This document shows positions 23,101-38,100 of a stretch of DNA of 64,000 nt, piece after piece. The notes under the pieces are model-generated. The model saw nothing but the letters and a program-made list of their open reading frames with translations, did not search any database and had not been told where the DNA came from. Source of the stretch: Tridacna crocea (taxonomy: Eukaryota; Mollusca; Bivalvia; Cardiida; Cardiidae); the NCBI GenBank assembly GCA_943736015.1, contig OX031066.1, forward strand, positions 12,590,245 through 12,654,244. The letters are read 5' to 3'. Both the position numbers and the translations under genes were made by a program. Within the stretch, counting starts at the first letter, position 1, and the number at the start of each line of letters is the position of its first letter.

Positions 23101-26100
23101 AGAAGATTTTTAAAGAATTTCCTAAAAAATTCCATTTCGTTGCCATGGCAACAAGAGTTTTTGACGAAATCAAATTCTGTGAACATTTTTTAAAGAGGAC
23201 CTCCCAAGGGACATTCCAGCGGTTTAGGAGGAGTTGATGTTTAAAGAATTGTTGACGATGGACGACGCACGACGGACATCGGGTGATCCTAAAAGCTCCC
23301 CTTGAGCATGTTGTGCTCAGGTGAGCTAAAAATCCTATGAAAAGTATGGGGGCAAATAAACAAGTAAATGAATAAGTACGGGGATTCTGGAAATGTGTAA
23401 GACTAGTTACTGTACCTGAATCTTTTGTTTTTCACTTGTGTCCTGTAAAAGTTTCATCTTTGTTTCTAGCTGCTCCTACAAAAACAACACAGCACAGCAC
23501 ACATAAAGCAAACAGTATATGAGTTCCTGATACACACTTTTTCCTCAATAAATTGGTCATTCACATATTTTTTTTCAATGGTGTTCTGCAACACAAACTT
23601 AAAAAGTGTATGGACCTACTGACCTATCTTTTGACCTGACATGACTTATTTTTTAACTCATCTGGGATATCATCAAGACAAGTATTCTGACCAACATTCA
23701 AGATCTTTGGACTGACAATATGAGAAGTCATCAAGCAAGACATTTTTACAAGTTTAGTGATTTTTTTAATTTAAAATGTGGCCGCTACAGGGTACAAAGA
23801 TCTGACCTGGTGACCCAGTTTTTGACACAATTTTCACACTTGTTCACATTGTCATCAAGACAAATATTTTGACCAAATTTCAAGTTTTGGAGAGAAAATG
23901 TGGCCTCTAGAGTGTACATAAAATTTTTCTATAATATGACCTATTGACCTCCTTTTTCACCCCTAATCACCCATTTTCAAGCTTGTCCAAGATGTCTTCA
24001 CAACAAAAATGATGTCTTCACAACAAAAATTGTTATTAACTTTCAACAGTTTTGGACAGAAATTTTGGCTTCTACAGTGTGCACAGATGTTTTTTAACAA
24101 ACTGACCAAGTGATCTAGTTTCAGATGTCACCCACTCTAAAAATGAACTGAGATTTCATTTAGCCAATCATTCTGACAAACTTTTAATTTTTTCAGATTG
24201 AAAATGTGGCCTCAGGAGCGCACACAAAATTTTGTAAGATTTGACCTAGTGACTCAGTTTTTGACCCAACATGGCCAATTTTCAACTCATCTAAGATATC
24301 ATCAATACAAAAATTCTGACCAACTTTCAAGAGCTTCAGACTGAAAATGTGGCCTTTAAAGCATACACAAGGTTTTTCTAAAATGTGACCTGGTGACCCA
24401 GACTTTGACTGCTAGAGCTTACACATGGTAAAAGTTGATGATGGACAAGACACACTACATGACGGACTATAGATAACTGACATAGCATGATCACAAAAGC
24501 TGACCTTGAGCTCTTTCGGCTAAGGTGAGCTAAAAGGTTCAAAATTCAGAGCATTTACGGATTTCAGGATAAACATGGCTCCAATGTTTCTTATTAAAAA
24601 AAAAAAAAAAGAAAGACAAGAAAAAGTAGAAAACTACTACCAGCCGGCCACCAAGCATTTCCTTTTTTTCCCCAAAATGTTTATAAAAAACTTCTTCTAA
24701 AAGGCTAAAGAAAAAAAAAAACACACTGAATTACTGAAAGTTATAACAGTGTTACTTTGAACAACCATTATTTCTATAATGGAGATTATAGGCCTCATGA
24801 TAGAGATGAAGAGTTTTGTGGACATTTTTAATGGACCTGTATTGTGTTACAGAGTAGAAAAACAAGCACACAACACAACAACAAATCTGGCTCATAAAAG
24901 CTTGGCTTTCAGGCAACAAGAAAGATTGGTACATGTATAAAAACATATCTTTTCAAATACGTATAAGGTTCAATTTTAAATTTGGCAAATGGATAAAAAT
25001 AAGGAGCTATTCAACAGGCACTTCTTTCCCTCTTGCATTAAAAACGCTCATTTAACCCATTACCACACAATCCCTTCTTTTGACGCCCCTGAGAAAGAAG
25101 CCTTTAGAAAACATTGTGGGAAAAGGAGAAAATGCTGGTAACCAGCATTTTCTCCTTTTCCCACAATGTTTTCTACCCTTCACAAAACAAATTTCAAATT
25201 TTCAGTCACTTTCATTTTGTCGTCTGCAAATGCTTTCAATTAGGACCAGTCTAAGATATTGTCGTTTGGTAATGAGTTAACAAATTACAAATTGATATAT
25301 GTATTAGATGACATTGAAAACATCCTGGAACAGCATGATAATTGCCATGAGGAAGAGTTTGAGACATAAATTCACACAAAACACTGAATTTAAGGTGATA
25401 TTATTAGTAGTCTGTATAAAGCAGTGACTCCATGTTCGTGTCCATTACAAGGAAGTCCATGTCAGCCAAAGCCTCTACAAAACATGGTATCAAATGCACT
25501 TTCTCTTAGTCAAAGGACACATGACTCTTGCCTTGGTCTTCATGCCTTGCCAAAATTGAATAAGATTCAAGATGTGGTGCTTATCAATAATTCAAATCTA
25601 TCCATATTAGAAAATATTTCCGTAAAAAGAAATGCAGTTTTTCTTTCGGTAAAAGATAATCATGGCAAAAAAGCACTGAAAATCTAGTCACAAGGACCCA
25701 AAGAGACCCATTTATTACCCTTACCAGAGATTCAGCATCTGCTTTAGCACTTTCTAGAGCTGTCTTTACTCGATTTCTCTGATCTTCTAGCAGTGTTCTC
25801 TTCTGATTACTGTCTCTTTCAGCACGACTTACTCTGATAAAATATCAATATGAGACAACAGTGGTAGCGTGAAGAGATCCTTGAAACAAAGTTACCTTAT
25901 TTTATCCTTGCTAGACAAAATTTTGAAAAATACGTATAGAAAATATGTTAGTGTTCCAAATTACTTGTTACTTAACTCTTTACCACTTGAGAAAATTTTA
26001 GACTAGTCTAAATAGTTAATATTTGCAGAAGACAAAATAAAGGAGACTGAAAAATTGAAATTTGTTTTGTTAAGGGTAGAAAACATTGTGGAAATGGAGA

Positions 26101-29100
26101 AAATGCTGGTTACCAGCATTTTCTCCTTTTCCCTCAATGTTTTGAAAGGCCTCTTGCACAGGGTCATTAAAAGTTTGGATTGTGTGGTAAAGGATTAACC
26201 GGTTTGAAAAATAAATCATAAAGAGGGTTTTGTAATTAAAATAATTTCTCCCCACTCAGATGACATTGATTCTTTTAGATAGATACTAACATAAGATTCT
26301 AACATACAACAAGTAAATTTTTTTTTCACCTCAAGAGCTCACTGAATACTGGGTAACATAAAGTTCAAGATGACTCCACATTGGATGACATATGATATTG
26401 AAAAGCGCAAGCATTAAATAACAATATCTTTGTGATCCGACAGCCAAGAAACCACTTACAGACAGAGAAATACATTTCTCATTAGCATTTTTCGATGTGT
26501 TATAAAGTTAAAAAAAGACATGTACATTAGAGAGCCACCAACATGAGATAAGAACGGCAAGAAATATCTCAAATCAACTTACTTATCTTGTAGAAGTTTT
26601 ACTTGGTCACTGAGAGAATCGTTTTCTTGCTTCAGCTGTCTTACTGCTGTATTTTGTCTTGTCAGCTCATTTGAGGCACCCTGAAACAGCACATTTCTCT
26701 TCAGATAGATTACAAAATTTTATACAGGGGTACCTATAAAGCAGACAACAAACCAAATGTGGCTGAAATAGTTGGGTTTTCCATGAAAAAGTAAAAACAT
26801 TCTAGTAAAAAGAAGGAAATGCTAGTGACAAGAATTTTAAAGTTGTGTTCATTTACATTCCATTCACATTACAGTAACAGATTTATTTAATGTTGCATCC
26901 ATATGATTTTTTCTAATACCACTACATACAAATACAACACTGTGTCAGGGCCAATAACTGATTCCAAGTTCCTGTCAGCAGGTCACTCTGTAAAGACTGT
27001 GACCATTTCCTTTAGATACATTATCACCTGCAGATGATTTTTTCCTTCATTCTTTACCAGACGACAAAATTTACACTAAATAAATTCTAAACAAAATATA
27101 CAGACAACAGGGTACCTATTTACAAACCATTCTTGTGAATTTTCTTTGTTTTGTTCTCCAAGATTTTCTAAATTTGAAAGTAACACAACTTCTGATTGGC
27201 TAAACCATCTGGTTTAGCCAATCAGGAGTTGTGTTACTTTCAAATTTGGAAAATTCTGGAGAATAAGAGAAAGCTCATTCTTAGGAATGGTTGCTGAATA
27301 TGACCCCAGATTATATAGTACTTAAAACATAACACATCCCCTTTTTCTTTCTGAAGGCCATAAAACATTTCAAGAATAGGAGAAAATACAGATAACCTTT
27401 TTGTTCAGTGTTTTCAAATGTCTTCTTTCACAGGGTTATCAAACTCTAGATTGTTTGGTGAAGTATAAAAGCAGACTGTTTTCACATGGTTTCTACTTTA
27501 CTGTCTGATGCACATCATCTGTAAAAACTGCTATAGTTGCCATTGGCATAGAAAGGATTTAATCAAGAAAAATCCGAACTTCAAAAGTCTCACCTTTAAC
27601 CTTGATTCCATTACTTTCCAGTCATGTTCAGAATGACCAGGTTCAGACAATCCAATGGTTTCCATCTTTTGTGTTAACTGCGTCTCAACCTCCTTCTTCT
27701 CTGTGTGTAGTTTATCCAAGTCATTATTTAATTTCTGTTGGCAGACATAAAAACCCAGCTAATGTATGTTTTTCATTGAAATTATTTATCATCACATAAA
27801 TACCATACCTACTTTCATTGAAAAACAACCATTATGAATTTTCTAACTTGCAATTGTTTGAGATAAGCAAATAGTCCTATATTTAGTGAAAGCTCTGTAA
27901 TCATATTCATACATTGCTGACCTAGATTTCTCCATGAAACGAACGCCAAGATTGAAGATCATGACCAAGCTACAAATTTTATCATCTTCAGTTTAAAAAC
28001 AATATCCTTCACCATAAGATCATAGGCAAAGAATTTGGCTACTGTAGTGTAAAAAGCTTGGACATGTACCTGTTATAATGCCATATCTGAGTCAAGTACA
28101 TCATACACCTATTGTATGTATAAAAACCTTCAACATAAAATTATGATGTAAAACATCCAATGTAAACATTGACCTTCAGGGCCTGAGCAGAGCTGTAGCT
28201 CAAAGAAAAACTGGACCTATATCTATCATCATACCAAATATGACTAAAATTCATCGTATGACTTGGAACAATGGGAGCTCTTAAATATCTATAAGGTAAA
28301 TGTGGGTGTTGATTTCAACGCCAACACTGACACTTATGCTGACAGTTATCCAAATGACAAAATTTTAGACTGATCCAAATTGAAAGCACTTGCAGAGAAC
28401 AAAAACAAACGGAACTCAGTTTTGAGCAGGGAAGAAAACATTGTGGGAAAAGGAGAAAATGCTGGTTACCAGCATTTTCTCCTTTTCCCACAATGTTTTC
28501 AAAAGGCTTTCATTACAGGGTCGTAAAAACCAGGGATTGTTTGGGAAAGGGTTAAGACTTAGAGTAGTCCAATAGCTCCTTCAGGACTTCGACCTGACAC
28601 GCTAACAATCACCCTTGATGTAAGATTACCTGAATACTTTGTTTTGATACTCTCAGCCTTTGATTTGCCAAGTTCAGATCACTCTGTAGTTGACTGTTGA
28701 CTTCTTTCAGCTCTTCTGCTGATTTAAGGGCAGCTGCTCTTGACTCCCTCAGTGTTACAACCTGAAATTATTGGAAAAGAGGATATCAGAACAAGATTTT
28801 CGAAAAAAAAAAAAAATGATGAATTTTCACCAGTCTGTAACAAAATTATGGACACAGGGGTAAATGCACACACAATCAAGGTTGCTAATGTATGCTCCAT
28901 CAAAATTCTTGCTTGGGGCATAAAAATTACTACTGAAATAGTTTCCCAGAGACAATGACTTCTGTCTAGTAGTGGTTCATTTTTGAAACAAAATTTCTTA
29001 CTTTTGAGAATTTGTTTCAACTTACATCTATGAATGATACACAATCAATGTCCATTTTAACCCTTTCCCAAACAAGCCTTTGTTTTTACATGTCTGCAGT

Positions 29101-32100
29101 ACAAGCCTTTCGAAAACACTGTTAGAAAAGGAGAAATTGCTCGTAACGAGCAATTTCTCCTTTTCCCACAGTGTTTTCTGCCCCTTCAGATAATTTTCTG
29201 CCATTGTTATGAAAATTAAAATTGTCATCTGCAAAATCTTTCAGTGTGGAAGAGTCTAAAATTTGTCATTTAGGAAAGGGTTAAGTATTCGTCAAAACCA
29301 TGTTTTATACTTCATTAACCCTTTACCACATAATCCCGACTTTTTACAACCCTGAGAAAGAAGCCTATTGAAAACATTGTTGGAAAAAGAAAAAATACTG
29401 GTAACCAGCATTTTCTCTTCATCCACAATGTTTTCTACCCTTTCAGAAAAAAAAAAATTCAATTTTTCAGGTAAATTTATTATGTTGTAAGCAACTGCTT
29501 TGAATTTGGGCTAGTCTAAAACTTTGTCTTTTGGGTCCTAACACACAATAAAAAAACTGAAATACTTGTTGCTGTAGATATCCGACTCTTTGTTTCATAG
29601 GTTTGAGTTGTCTTATTGCTGCACTTTGAACATTGGGTGACCGCCTCTGTACAGGAACCTGCCCCTCTGTGACAGGTGACACTATAGAAGAGGTTGCCAT
29701 ATCCTGCAGTATAGCTGGAAATAGAGGAGAAAATCGCTTCAACCCTTTACCACACAATGATGACTTTAAACGCCACGGAGGAAGAAGCCTTTTGAAAACA
29801 TTGTGGGAAAAGGAGAAAATGCTGGTGACCAGCATTTTCTCCTTTTTCCACACAGTTTTCTACCCAATCAAAGCAAAATTACACTATATGGGCCCTTCTG
29901 AAATTGTCGTCTGCAAATGTTTTCAATCTGGATAGATTTAAAATTTTGCTGTGTGGTAAAGGGTTAATACTCCAACAGAAACAAGAATGGTAGCAAAACA
30001 CAAACACCATTTCTGACAAAGATGACCTCTGAGAGAAAACAAGCAAAGTACCATTTTCTATTGTTACCTGACTGTCCACACTAGTAAAGGCAGTAGGACC
30101 TTTCTTGAACAGTTTATTTCTTCAAAGGATCATAAAATGTTTCTAATGATAGTGTAAATCAAGTCTGTTGATATCTCGGACTAGCCCCTAAGTTTTTCAA
30201 CAGACATCAAAGTTTTGAACCAACTTGAAAAGGATCACAGATAACGCAATGAATGTAGTTCGAATGACAATTTCTGTCTTTGATAGGGTAGAAAACATCC
30301 TGGAAAATGGAGAAAATGCAGGTTACCAGCATTTTCTCCTCTTTCGACTATGTTCTTCAAAGCCTTCTTCTTTAGGTTCATATCAATTCAGGATTGTGTG
30401 GTAAAGTGTTAATTCTTTCCAAGATGACAACATTTTATACTTATTATAAATCAACTGATTTTTTTTTTTTAAAGAAATAGGTATGGTTCAAAAGAACAAA
30501 TTTGTCCATGAAAGGGTAGAAAGCATCAAGGAAAAACAAAACAAAAAATGGTTACCACCATTTTTTCCTTCCAAAATCTTTTCAAAAGGCTGCTTCAGGG
30601 CAGTTAAAAACAAGTGACAAATTGATAGCAGATTAACCCTTTCCCAAATAAGCCCTGGTTTTTACGTGTCTGCAATATAAGTCTTTTGTAAACACTGTGG
30701 GAAAAGGAGAAACAGCTCGTAACGAGCAATTTCTCCTTTTCTCACAGTGTTTTCTACCCTTTTGGAGAACTTTCAGTCATTTTCATCGAGTTAAAAATTT
30801 TTCAGTTTGGAAAAGTCTAAAATTTGTTGTTTGGGAAACCATTAAAGAAAAACAAACTCGATCATGGTATAACAAATATAACTACCCCTTTGAGCTCGAG
30901 CCTTTGTGTGTTTTGCTGGATCTGAAGGTTCTCTAAGCCTCTGTACATGGTGATTGGAAGCTTGTTTTGCGCGGGACGACTGTTTCATTGGGACACTCTA
31001 CAATCCAAATCAGTAACACAAAGCTTGAGGCAACACAATCATATTACAGGCGAAAGTGTGAAAAATGGGGTAAGGGTAATATCAGATCAGAGATTAGAAC
31101 ATATCAGATTAGCTTAATATGGAGTTCTTTAATCCTTTATCACACATCCCTGACAGAAAGGCTCCAATAAACCATTGTGGGAATAAGAGAAAATGCTAGT
31201 GACTAGCTTTCCTCCTTTTCCCACAGTGTTTACAATCCATTCCCAGATGAACACTATGATTTGCATTATGCCTGATATGTCCTTAGCAAAATCTTTCAGT
31301 ATGGATAACTGCTCTTTTGTTGTTTAGCAATAGGCTAAATATGACTATTCAACTGTGAAAAATTTCCTACTAACACGATCTAATGTTTAAAACATTAGCT
31401 GAAAACCGCTTGGCAAAGAATGACCTTATTTATAACAAGCATGTACCACTGCTTATTCCTAGCAGTTCATTTTTGTACGAAACACAGGTCACAATGAAAC
31501 TGCCTTTCCCAAATTCCCAAATTTTGAGGAAAGAATAGATCAAGATGAGATTGCATTCAACATCTAGTCTGATCTATGAGCTACACTATTCACTGTTTTG
31601 CTAAATATTCTGGCCAAGAAAATGTTGGAATAGTGATGAATGTTGGCTATAGTCCATTACATTAAACTAGTGTATTGAGGGTTACATGTTTATCAAAAGA
31701 TGAAGCATAATAAAATAAATGTGGCTCAAAAATTGAAATTTGTTTTGGGAAGGATAGAAAACATTGTGAGGAAAAGGAGAAAATGCTGGATACCAGTATT
31801 TTCTCTTTTTCCCACAGTCTTTTCAAAAGGCTTCCTTTTCAAGGTCATTAGAAGTCAGGATTATTTGGTAAAGGGTTAAAACATTCTGGGAAAAGTCATA
31901 AATGCTGGTTACTAGCATTCATGATTTTTCCCAACATTTTTTTCATAAGCCATTTTCCTGAGGAGCATTACATTATAAGGTGTGGTTGTTGGATAAAAGA
32001 GTTAACTCTAGACCATAGACAACACCAGACGCTTTTTTGGACTGTGTAGATTAAGATCAGACTGCATAAAATGTGCAGTCAAATCTTTGATCTACACTGT

Positions 32101-35100
32101 CCACTGCTTCATACTAGTTTATGAATGAATAATATCTTGATTTTGTAGTAGATCTGGGTTTGTAGCCATTGAGAAAATGCAGTTTATTTATTATGTTGTG
32201 AAAGAATAATGCTGGACTTCAGTGCAAAAATTTTCTGCAACAAAGCAAAAATAACCATGTGTGAAGTAACGAGTTTGCATGACACAGGATAAAAACATAC
32301 CCTCCTTATCCTGTAGGCAGACTGATCAGCTCCTGAATCTGTTGAAGTATCTTGTGCAACATCATTCTTGTGTTTGTGCAGCTTTACATCTTCTCTGATA
32401 GCAAAAAAAAGTACATAACCGGTGCTCCGAGAAAATCAAGTCTAATGCATTTTCTTACTGCCTAATACTTGGAAATCAATCACATAACATGGATTTATTT
32501 TAGACTGGCTGAAATTTACCAACAGCGAAAATTGTCGACCCAGGTCAGTCTGCAAAGACTCCACAGGTCCAGGAGTATAAATCATAAGTAAAATCAAGAG
32601 CTTCCCAAAGCGGTGCATACATGTATATACCTGTATGAGCTTGTCAGTTAAATGGGTTATAATCTAGACTGCCAGCAAATATCCATTTTCTAAAAGTCAC
32701 ATGCACAACTACACATCATAAAGATACATTGTGGTAAGTTTGAACTTATTCCAATTAAAACTATAGGAGGAGTTGCCTGCACAAGAAATTACTTGTACAG
32801 GCCATAACATAATACAACCCTTCAAGCATATAAAAACCATTTTTGATAAAAAAAAAAAATAGAGTGGAATAGATTATAGTTAAACCAGAAAGTTGTCAGT
32901 ATCTAGTTATATGTACAAAGTTACTTACTCTTCATTCTCTGACTCGGACATTTCCTCCCAGCCTTCCTCAATCAGTTCATCAAACTGGAGATAGTATGAA
33001 AAGAGATCAAATCGTGTTCAACACAGTTTTAAATGCTATTTCAGTTAAATCAAAATAGCTAGTGCACCTATACATGAGCTTCCTGTTGTTAATTCTACAA
33101 TTGGTTCATATGATAACTCAGCCACTGACTGCTTTCAATCACAATAATTGTTGCACCAATGAAAAACATTCAGATAGAAATGAATCCTAATACATTCACA
33201 TAACAAAAATCATCAATCAAAGGAACAACAGTGGCTGAGCAAGTAATTGGAACTGAGTACGCATTTGGAACTAGCAACCTCCACTTGGAATAAAAGCATT
33301 TTATTATGAACGTTTTGTGCAATTACATGATAATCAGACAAAACAAAAGATGCACACAGTAAAAATTACATATTTTCTCCTTTTTAAAATATTGCTTTAA
33401 AATCAGAAACTTCTTGCAGGAAAAGATATGTATAATTCAAAAGATATGAGAGAAACAAATCAAAACTTAATAATATTTCAAGACAAACTCTGCAATTCTG
33501 CACACAATACTTTTTTCCATTAAGTGGCATTTATATCATTCACAGCTTTATCATGGTATTTGTTTTGTCAGATATTTGAAGTCTATGAACTAACCAAGAT
33601 ATTTAAATTAACAGGATTTTTAGACTAGCTATTTGACTGGCCAAGATATCTAGTAACCAGCATTTTCTTCTTTTCCCACAATTTTTCAATAGCCCTTTAC
33701 CCTGGGTCATTAAAACTGAGGGTTATACAGTAAAAGGATTAACATGGATGGTGAACAAAGCTCATGGCTCAAATTAGAGCTAAACTTAAACGTGATCATA
33801 CCCCCACCCAGCTCCTTGTCACAAAACAGATCTTTGTCACAGAATGCAAAAGTACAAAAGTAAGACCTGAAAAAAGTTCAAGAGGAGATAATCCGCAACA
33901 AAACACAGCAGGGTCATGGACATTGCATATGCAAAACTTCGTATACATAAGAAAACAGATGGACAGACTACCATGGCAATTCCAGTATACCCCCCTCCAC
34001 TTCATTGTGGGGGATATAAATACAATTTATAAATCAAAGGCCTACCTTTTTCATAGCACTAGTGTTAAACCCATTTGATTTTGACTTGGAGGACTTTTTA
34101 CGGGATTTGGATGCTGGTTTGACAATCACTGTCTTCGGGGCTGAGGCCGCTCTGTTGGCATTCAATTTACTGATAGCTTTCTCCTCTTCTAATTCCCTCT
34201 TCAGTCTAAAAGCATATACATGTATATACATTTAAACTGTGTACCAAATAACAAAATTTTAGTCAGGACTGAAAGCATTCTCAAAAGACAAGATAGAGGT
34301 AACTGAAAAAAAATTGAAATTTGATTTTGGAAGAATAGAAAACATTGTGGGAAAAGGATACCAACATTTTCTTCTTTTCTTACAATGTTTTCAAGAGGTT
34401 TTCAAGATAATGATAAGGTCATTCTTTAACTTCAACCTGCTACAATATGTGAAATAAAAATTCCAAGCCTTTTCTGACCCAAATTTTGTTATTTCAAAGG
34501 TAAAAATCTCCTAATTGGACAGTGTAGATTAAAGATCAGACTGCATGTTCTGTGCAGTCTGATCCCCATCTATACTGTTTCCAAAAGGTCATTATGTCAC
34601 AATATGCAGTATAAAGGTTAAGGTCCCTTTTGAAAATATTGTGGGAAATGGAGAAAATGCTGGTAACCAGCATTTTCTCCTTTTCCCACAATGTTTTCTA
34701 CCCTTCACAAAACAAAATCCAGACTGTCAGTCACTTATCTACAAACCCTTTCAATTTTGTGTAGTCTAAAATTTTGTTGTTTAGTAAAGAGTTAATCATG
34801 ATATATAAACCTCTATAACATGAACCTATTGAAACTAATTTGTATCTTCATCCAAGATATCAAATTTTACGTATTTTACAACAATTATCCTGAATAGGTG
34901 CATCATAAATTATAACATATCTTCTAGGGTTAGAACAATAACACAGTCATATTCACCTACCTTTGTATATCCCTTCTAAGGTCTGCTTGATCCATTCTAT
35001 GCTGTGAGGACTCCTGTTTTAATTCCATTATTTCTGCTTTTAATAATCTAAAAACAATGGTATAATACTTGAGCTTAAAAAAGATCATGTTGGTATAACA

Positions 35101-38100
35101 ATGGGATAAGCAATTCTTATGTGATGAATTAATGAATGAACTAATAAACAAATTTCATATAAGAATTAAAACAGATTGGCATGTACAAAGCAGAGGTATC
35201 TCCCATACACAAAAGATCTCAAGATGGAAGATATTGCAACAGAACTTCCTCCTCTCCACTTCTAAACAGTGTTTGAACTTTAGATCTCAAGATGGAAGAT
35301 ATTGCAACAGAACTCCCTCCTCTCCACTTCTAAACAGTGTTTGAACTTTGTGTAGGAAAGCTGCTTGAACAGAAATTAATTTATAGCACTGATAAAGTAA
35401 CAAAGTGAAGTAAGGAACAGATAGAGAAATACAACATTCAGGCAAAACAGAGGTACTGTTGAAAACATTGGATTAATGTCAAGGGGAAAAAGTCATTTTT
35501 TTAAATTCCAAATTTCAAAGTTACCTACCAAATTGGCTAAGACAGAAAATATCAGCCAATGACAAGGCTAGTCTTGGAAGTTTTAAATTGAAATTGCTTG
35601 GTGACTTTAGCTCTATGTACATTAAAGTTTATGTGTAGTTGCCTTACTTTTTCTCCTCTGCGAGAGCATCTCTATCAGACTGCGCCTCCCTGATTTCTCT
35701 CTCCTGCCTTTGTATTGTTACCTTCTGGTTCTGAATCTGAATAAAGACAAAGTAATAACACTTAACCCTTTACCACAGAATCACGACTTTTAACACCCCT
35801 GTGAAAGAAGCCTTTTGAAAAAATTGCAGGAAAAGGAGAAAATGCTGGTAACCAGCATTTTCTCCTTTTCCCACAATGTTTTCTTCCCTTCCTAAAACAA
35901 ATTTCAATGATTTAGTCATATTTTTATTTTCTCATCTGCAAAAGCTTTCAATATGGACCAGTCTAAAATTTTGTTGTTTGGAAAAGATTTATACTGTTGC
36001 CTCACACATAAAAATATTTATGCTCCTTCATATGATAACCAGAGTTGTGAGAATAAGAGCTTATTTGCATCTGATAAACATAGGAAAGAAGCAAACAAAG
36101 TAATCAAGTTAATCAATCAGTATACATATATACAGGTAAGTCATAAGGAGTTCTTCAGCTATCTGAAAGGTACACCTTTTGTATACCTTCACTAAAAGTG
36201 GTAAAGACCAAAATAACTATAATGCATTTATCAAGGCATTACATTCCCTGTTTTTCTTTAATATTTTTCATGATATGCAGTAGTTGAATATATTTGGGTT
36301 ATCTGTTTCTCAAATAGTTATGCAGGGATAAGACATGGCCTCATAACTCAATTGGTAGTGCATTCCCATGGTAGATGCATTTCAGACAGGCAGCTAGTTC
36401 TCCATGATTACATTTAGCTCTTCTTTTTATTTCTTCTGAAGCTGGACTTTGAAAAGATGTAAAATACCAGTGCATTTTTGTGCCATCTGATCTTGATCTA
36501 CACCTGCAACAAAGGTAAGTACAGTTGTGTAGGGCATTCAAAGGCTTGAAACTACAACACCAACCTCCGACTTTTGAAGTACCAGTTCCGATTTCTGTGT
36601 GGCTGCTCCCTCCAAGTCCCTGTCCTTTTTCTTCTTCTCATACAGTCTTTCTACAAGGCAAACTGATTCAATAAATTTGAATACACAGAGTTTATTTTAT
36701 CAGCTTGTGGTTAATATGGGGAAATATTTGCCGAAAAAGGGAAAGGTATGCGAAAATAACGAGTGCCATAAGGCACGAGTTATTTTCGCTGAACTTTCCC
36801 TTTTGAGGCAAATATTTCCCCATATTAACCACAAGGTGACAAAAGAAATTATATATTGTATTTCATCTGATTATTTTGTCAATTAATGCCACTTTCAAAA
36901 CTAGTGATCTCAAGTCAATTAACCAGATTTTCGGTAGGAGGAAAATATTCACTGTGACGGGGAAATAATTCCCCACAGCTTAAATGATGTCATTTCTTTA
37001 CCCATAACATTTCTAACAAGAGGGCCATGATGGCCCTGTATCGCTCCACTGGCTAATTCGTAAAAACACTACAAGCCAAACATTACATTATTTGGCCAAC
37101 TGGTTTCAAACTTGAGGGCATACAATTTTTTTCCATAAAAAGCAACAAAAAAGTTGTGACCCCTGGGCAAATCCAGTTTTGACCACAAAGCTATATTACT
37201 TGAATCCTGATGGAGGTCTACAAGATAAAGCCCCATACCAAATAATACAGGCCTAGAATGTGTGGTTATAAACAAGAAGATTTTCAAAGTTTTCTCAATA
37301 AAAGGCCCTGTAAAACATAAAATCCATGAAACATTTAAATGAGACATGAGAAATTTAGTGGTCCTAGTCTTTATTATGGTTAGTAACAAGATGACTTAGA
37401 AAGTCTTCATCACAAAAGCCCATGTAAAACTTGTGATACCTGGTGTGGGGACAAACTTGACCCTAAGGCTATAATTTGGGCCCTCCTGGTAGAGGCCCAC
37501 TAGGTAAAGCTACATGCAAAATTTGGTAGCCCTAGGCCTTATAGCTAGGTACAAGTAGATTTTTAAAAAATTCCCAATATGAGCCCATGTACAACTTGTG
37601 ACCCCCAGGACAGGGCAAAATTTGACCCCAGGGCTACAATTTGGGCACCTTTGGTAGACAACCACTTGATAAAGCTAGATGCAAAATTGAGTAGCCCAGG
37701 CCTTATGGCTTGGTACGAAAAGATTTTTGAAGTTTTCACTATATAAGCCCATATAAAACTTGTGACCCCGGGGCCGGGTCAAATTTGACCTCTGGGCTAT
37801 CATTTGGGCACTCTGGGTAGAGGTCTTCTAGATAAAGCTACATGCCAAATTTGGTAGCCCTAGGCCCTATGGATTTTAAAGTTTTCCCTATATAAGCCCA
37901 TATAAAACTTGTGACCCCTGGGGTGGGGCCAATTTTGACCCCAGGGCTAATATTTGAAGGAACTTGGTAGAGGTCCACCAGATAAAGCTACATGCCAAAT
38001 TTGGTAGCCCTAGGCCTTATGGTTTCAGAGAAGAAGATTTTTAAAAATTTTCAATATTTTTCAGTTTTGTTGCCATGGCAACCAGAGTTTTTGAAGGAAT

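Noticed and set aside
25424..25687. 87-codon plus-strand ORF ending 38 bp before exon e24
   Set aside because: No recognisable motif, no splice context, opposite strand to the gene. Could not be supported from sequence alone.
36335..36400. tRNA-like CTCATAACTCAATTGGTAGTGC stretch
   Set aside because: Only a D-arm-like piece; no T-arm or acceptor pairing at the right distance.
37069..37389. 106-codon minus-strand ORF
   Set aside because: Lies in the tandem array of element P2; no motif.
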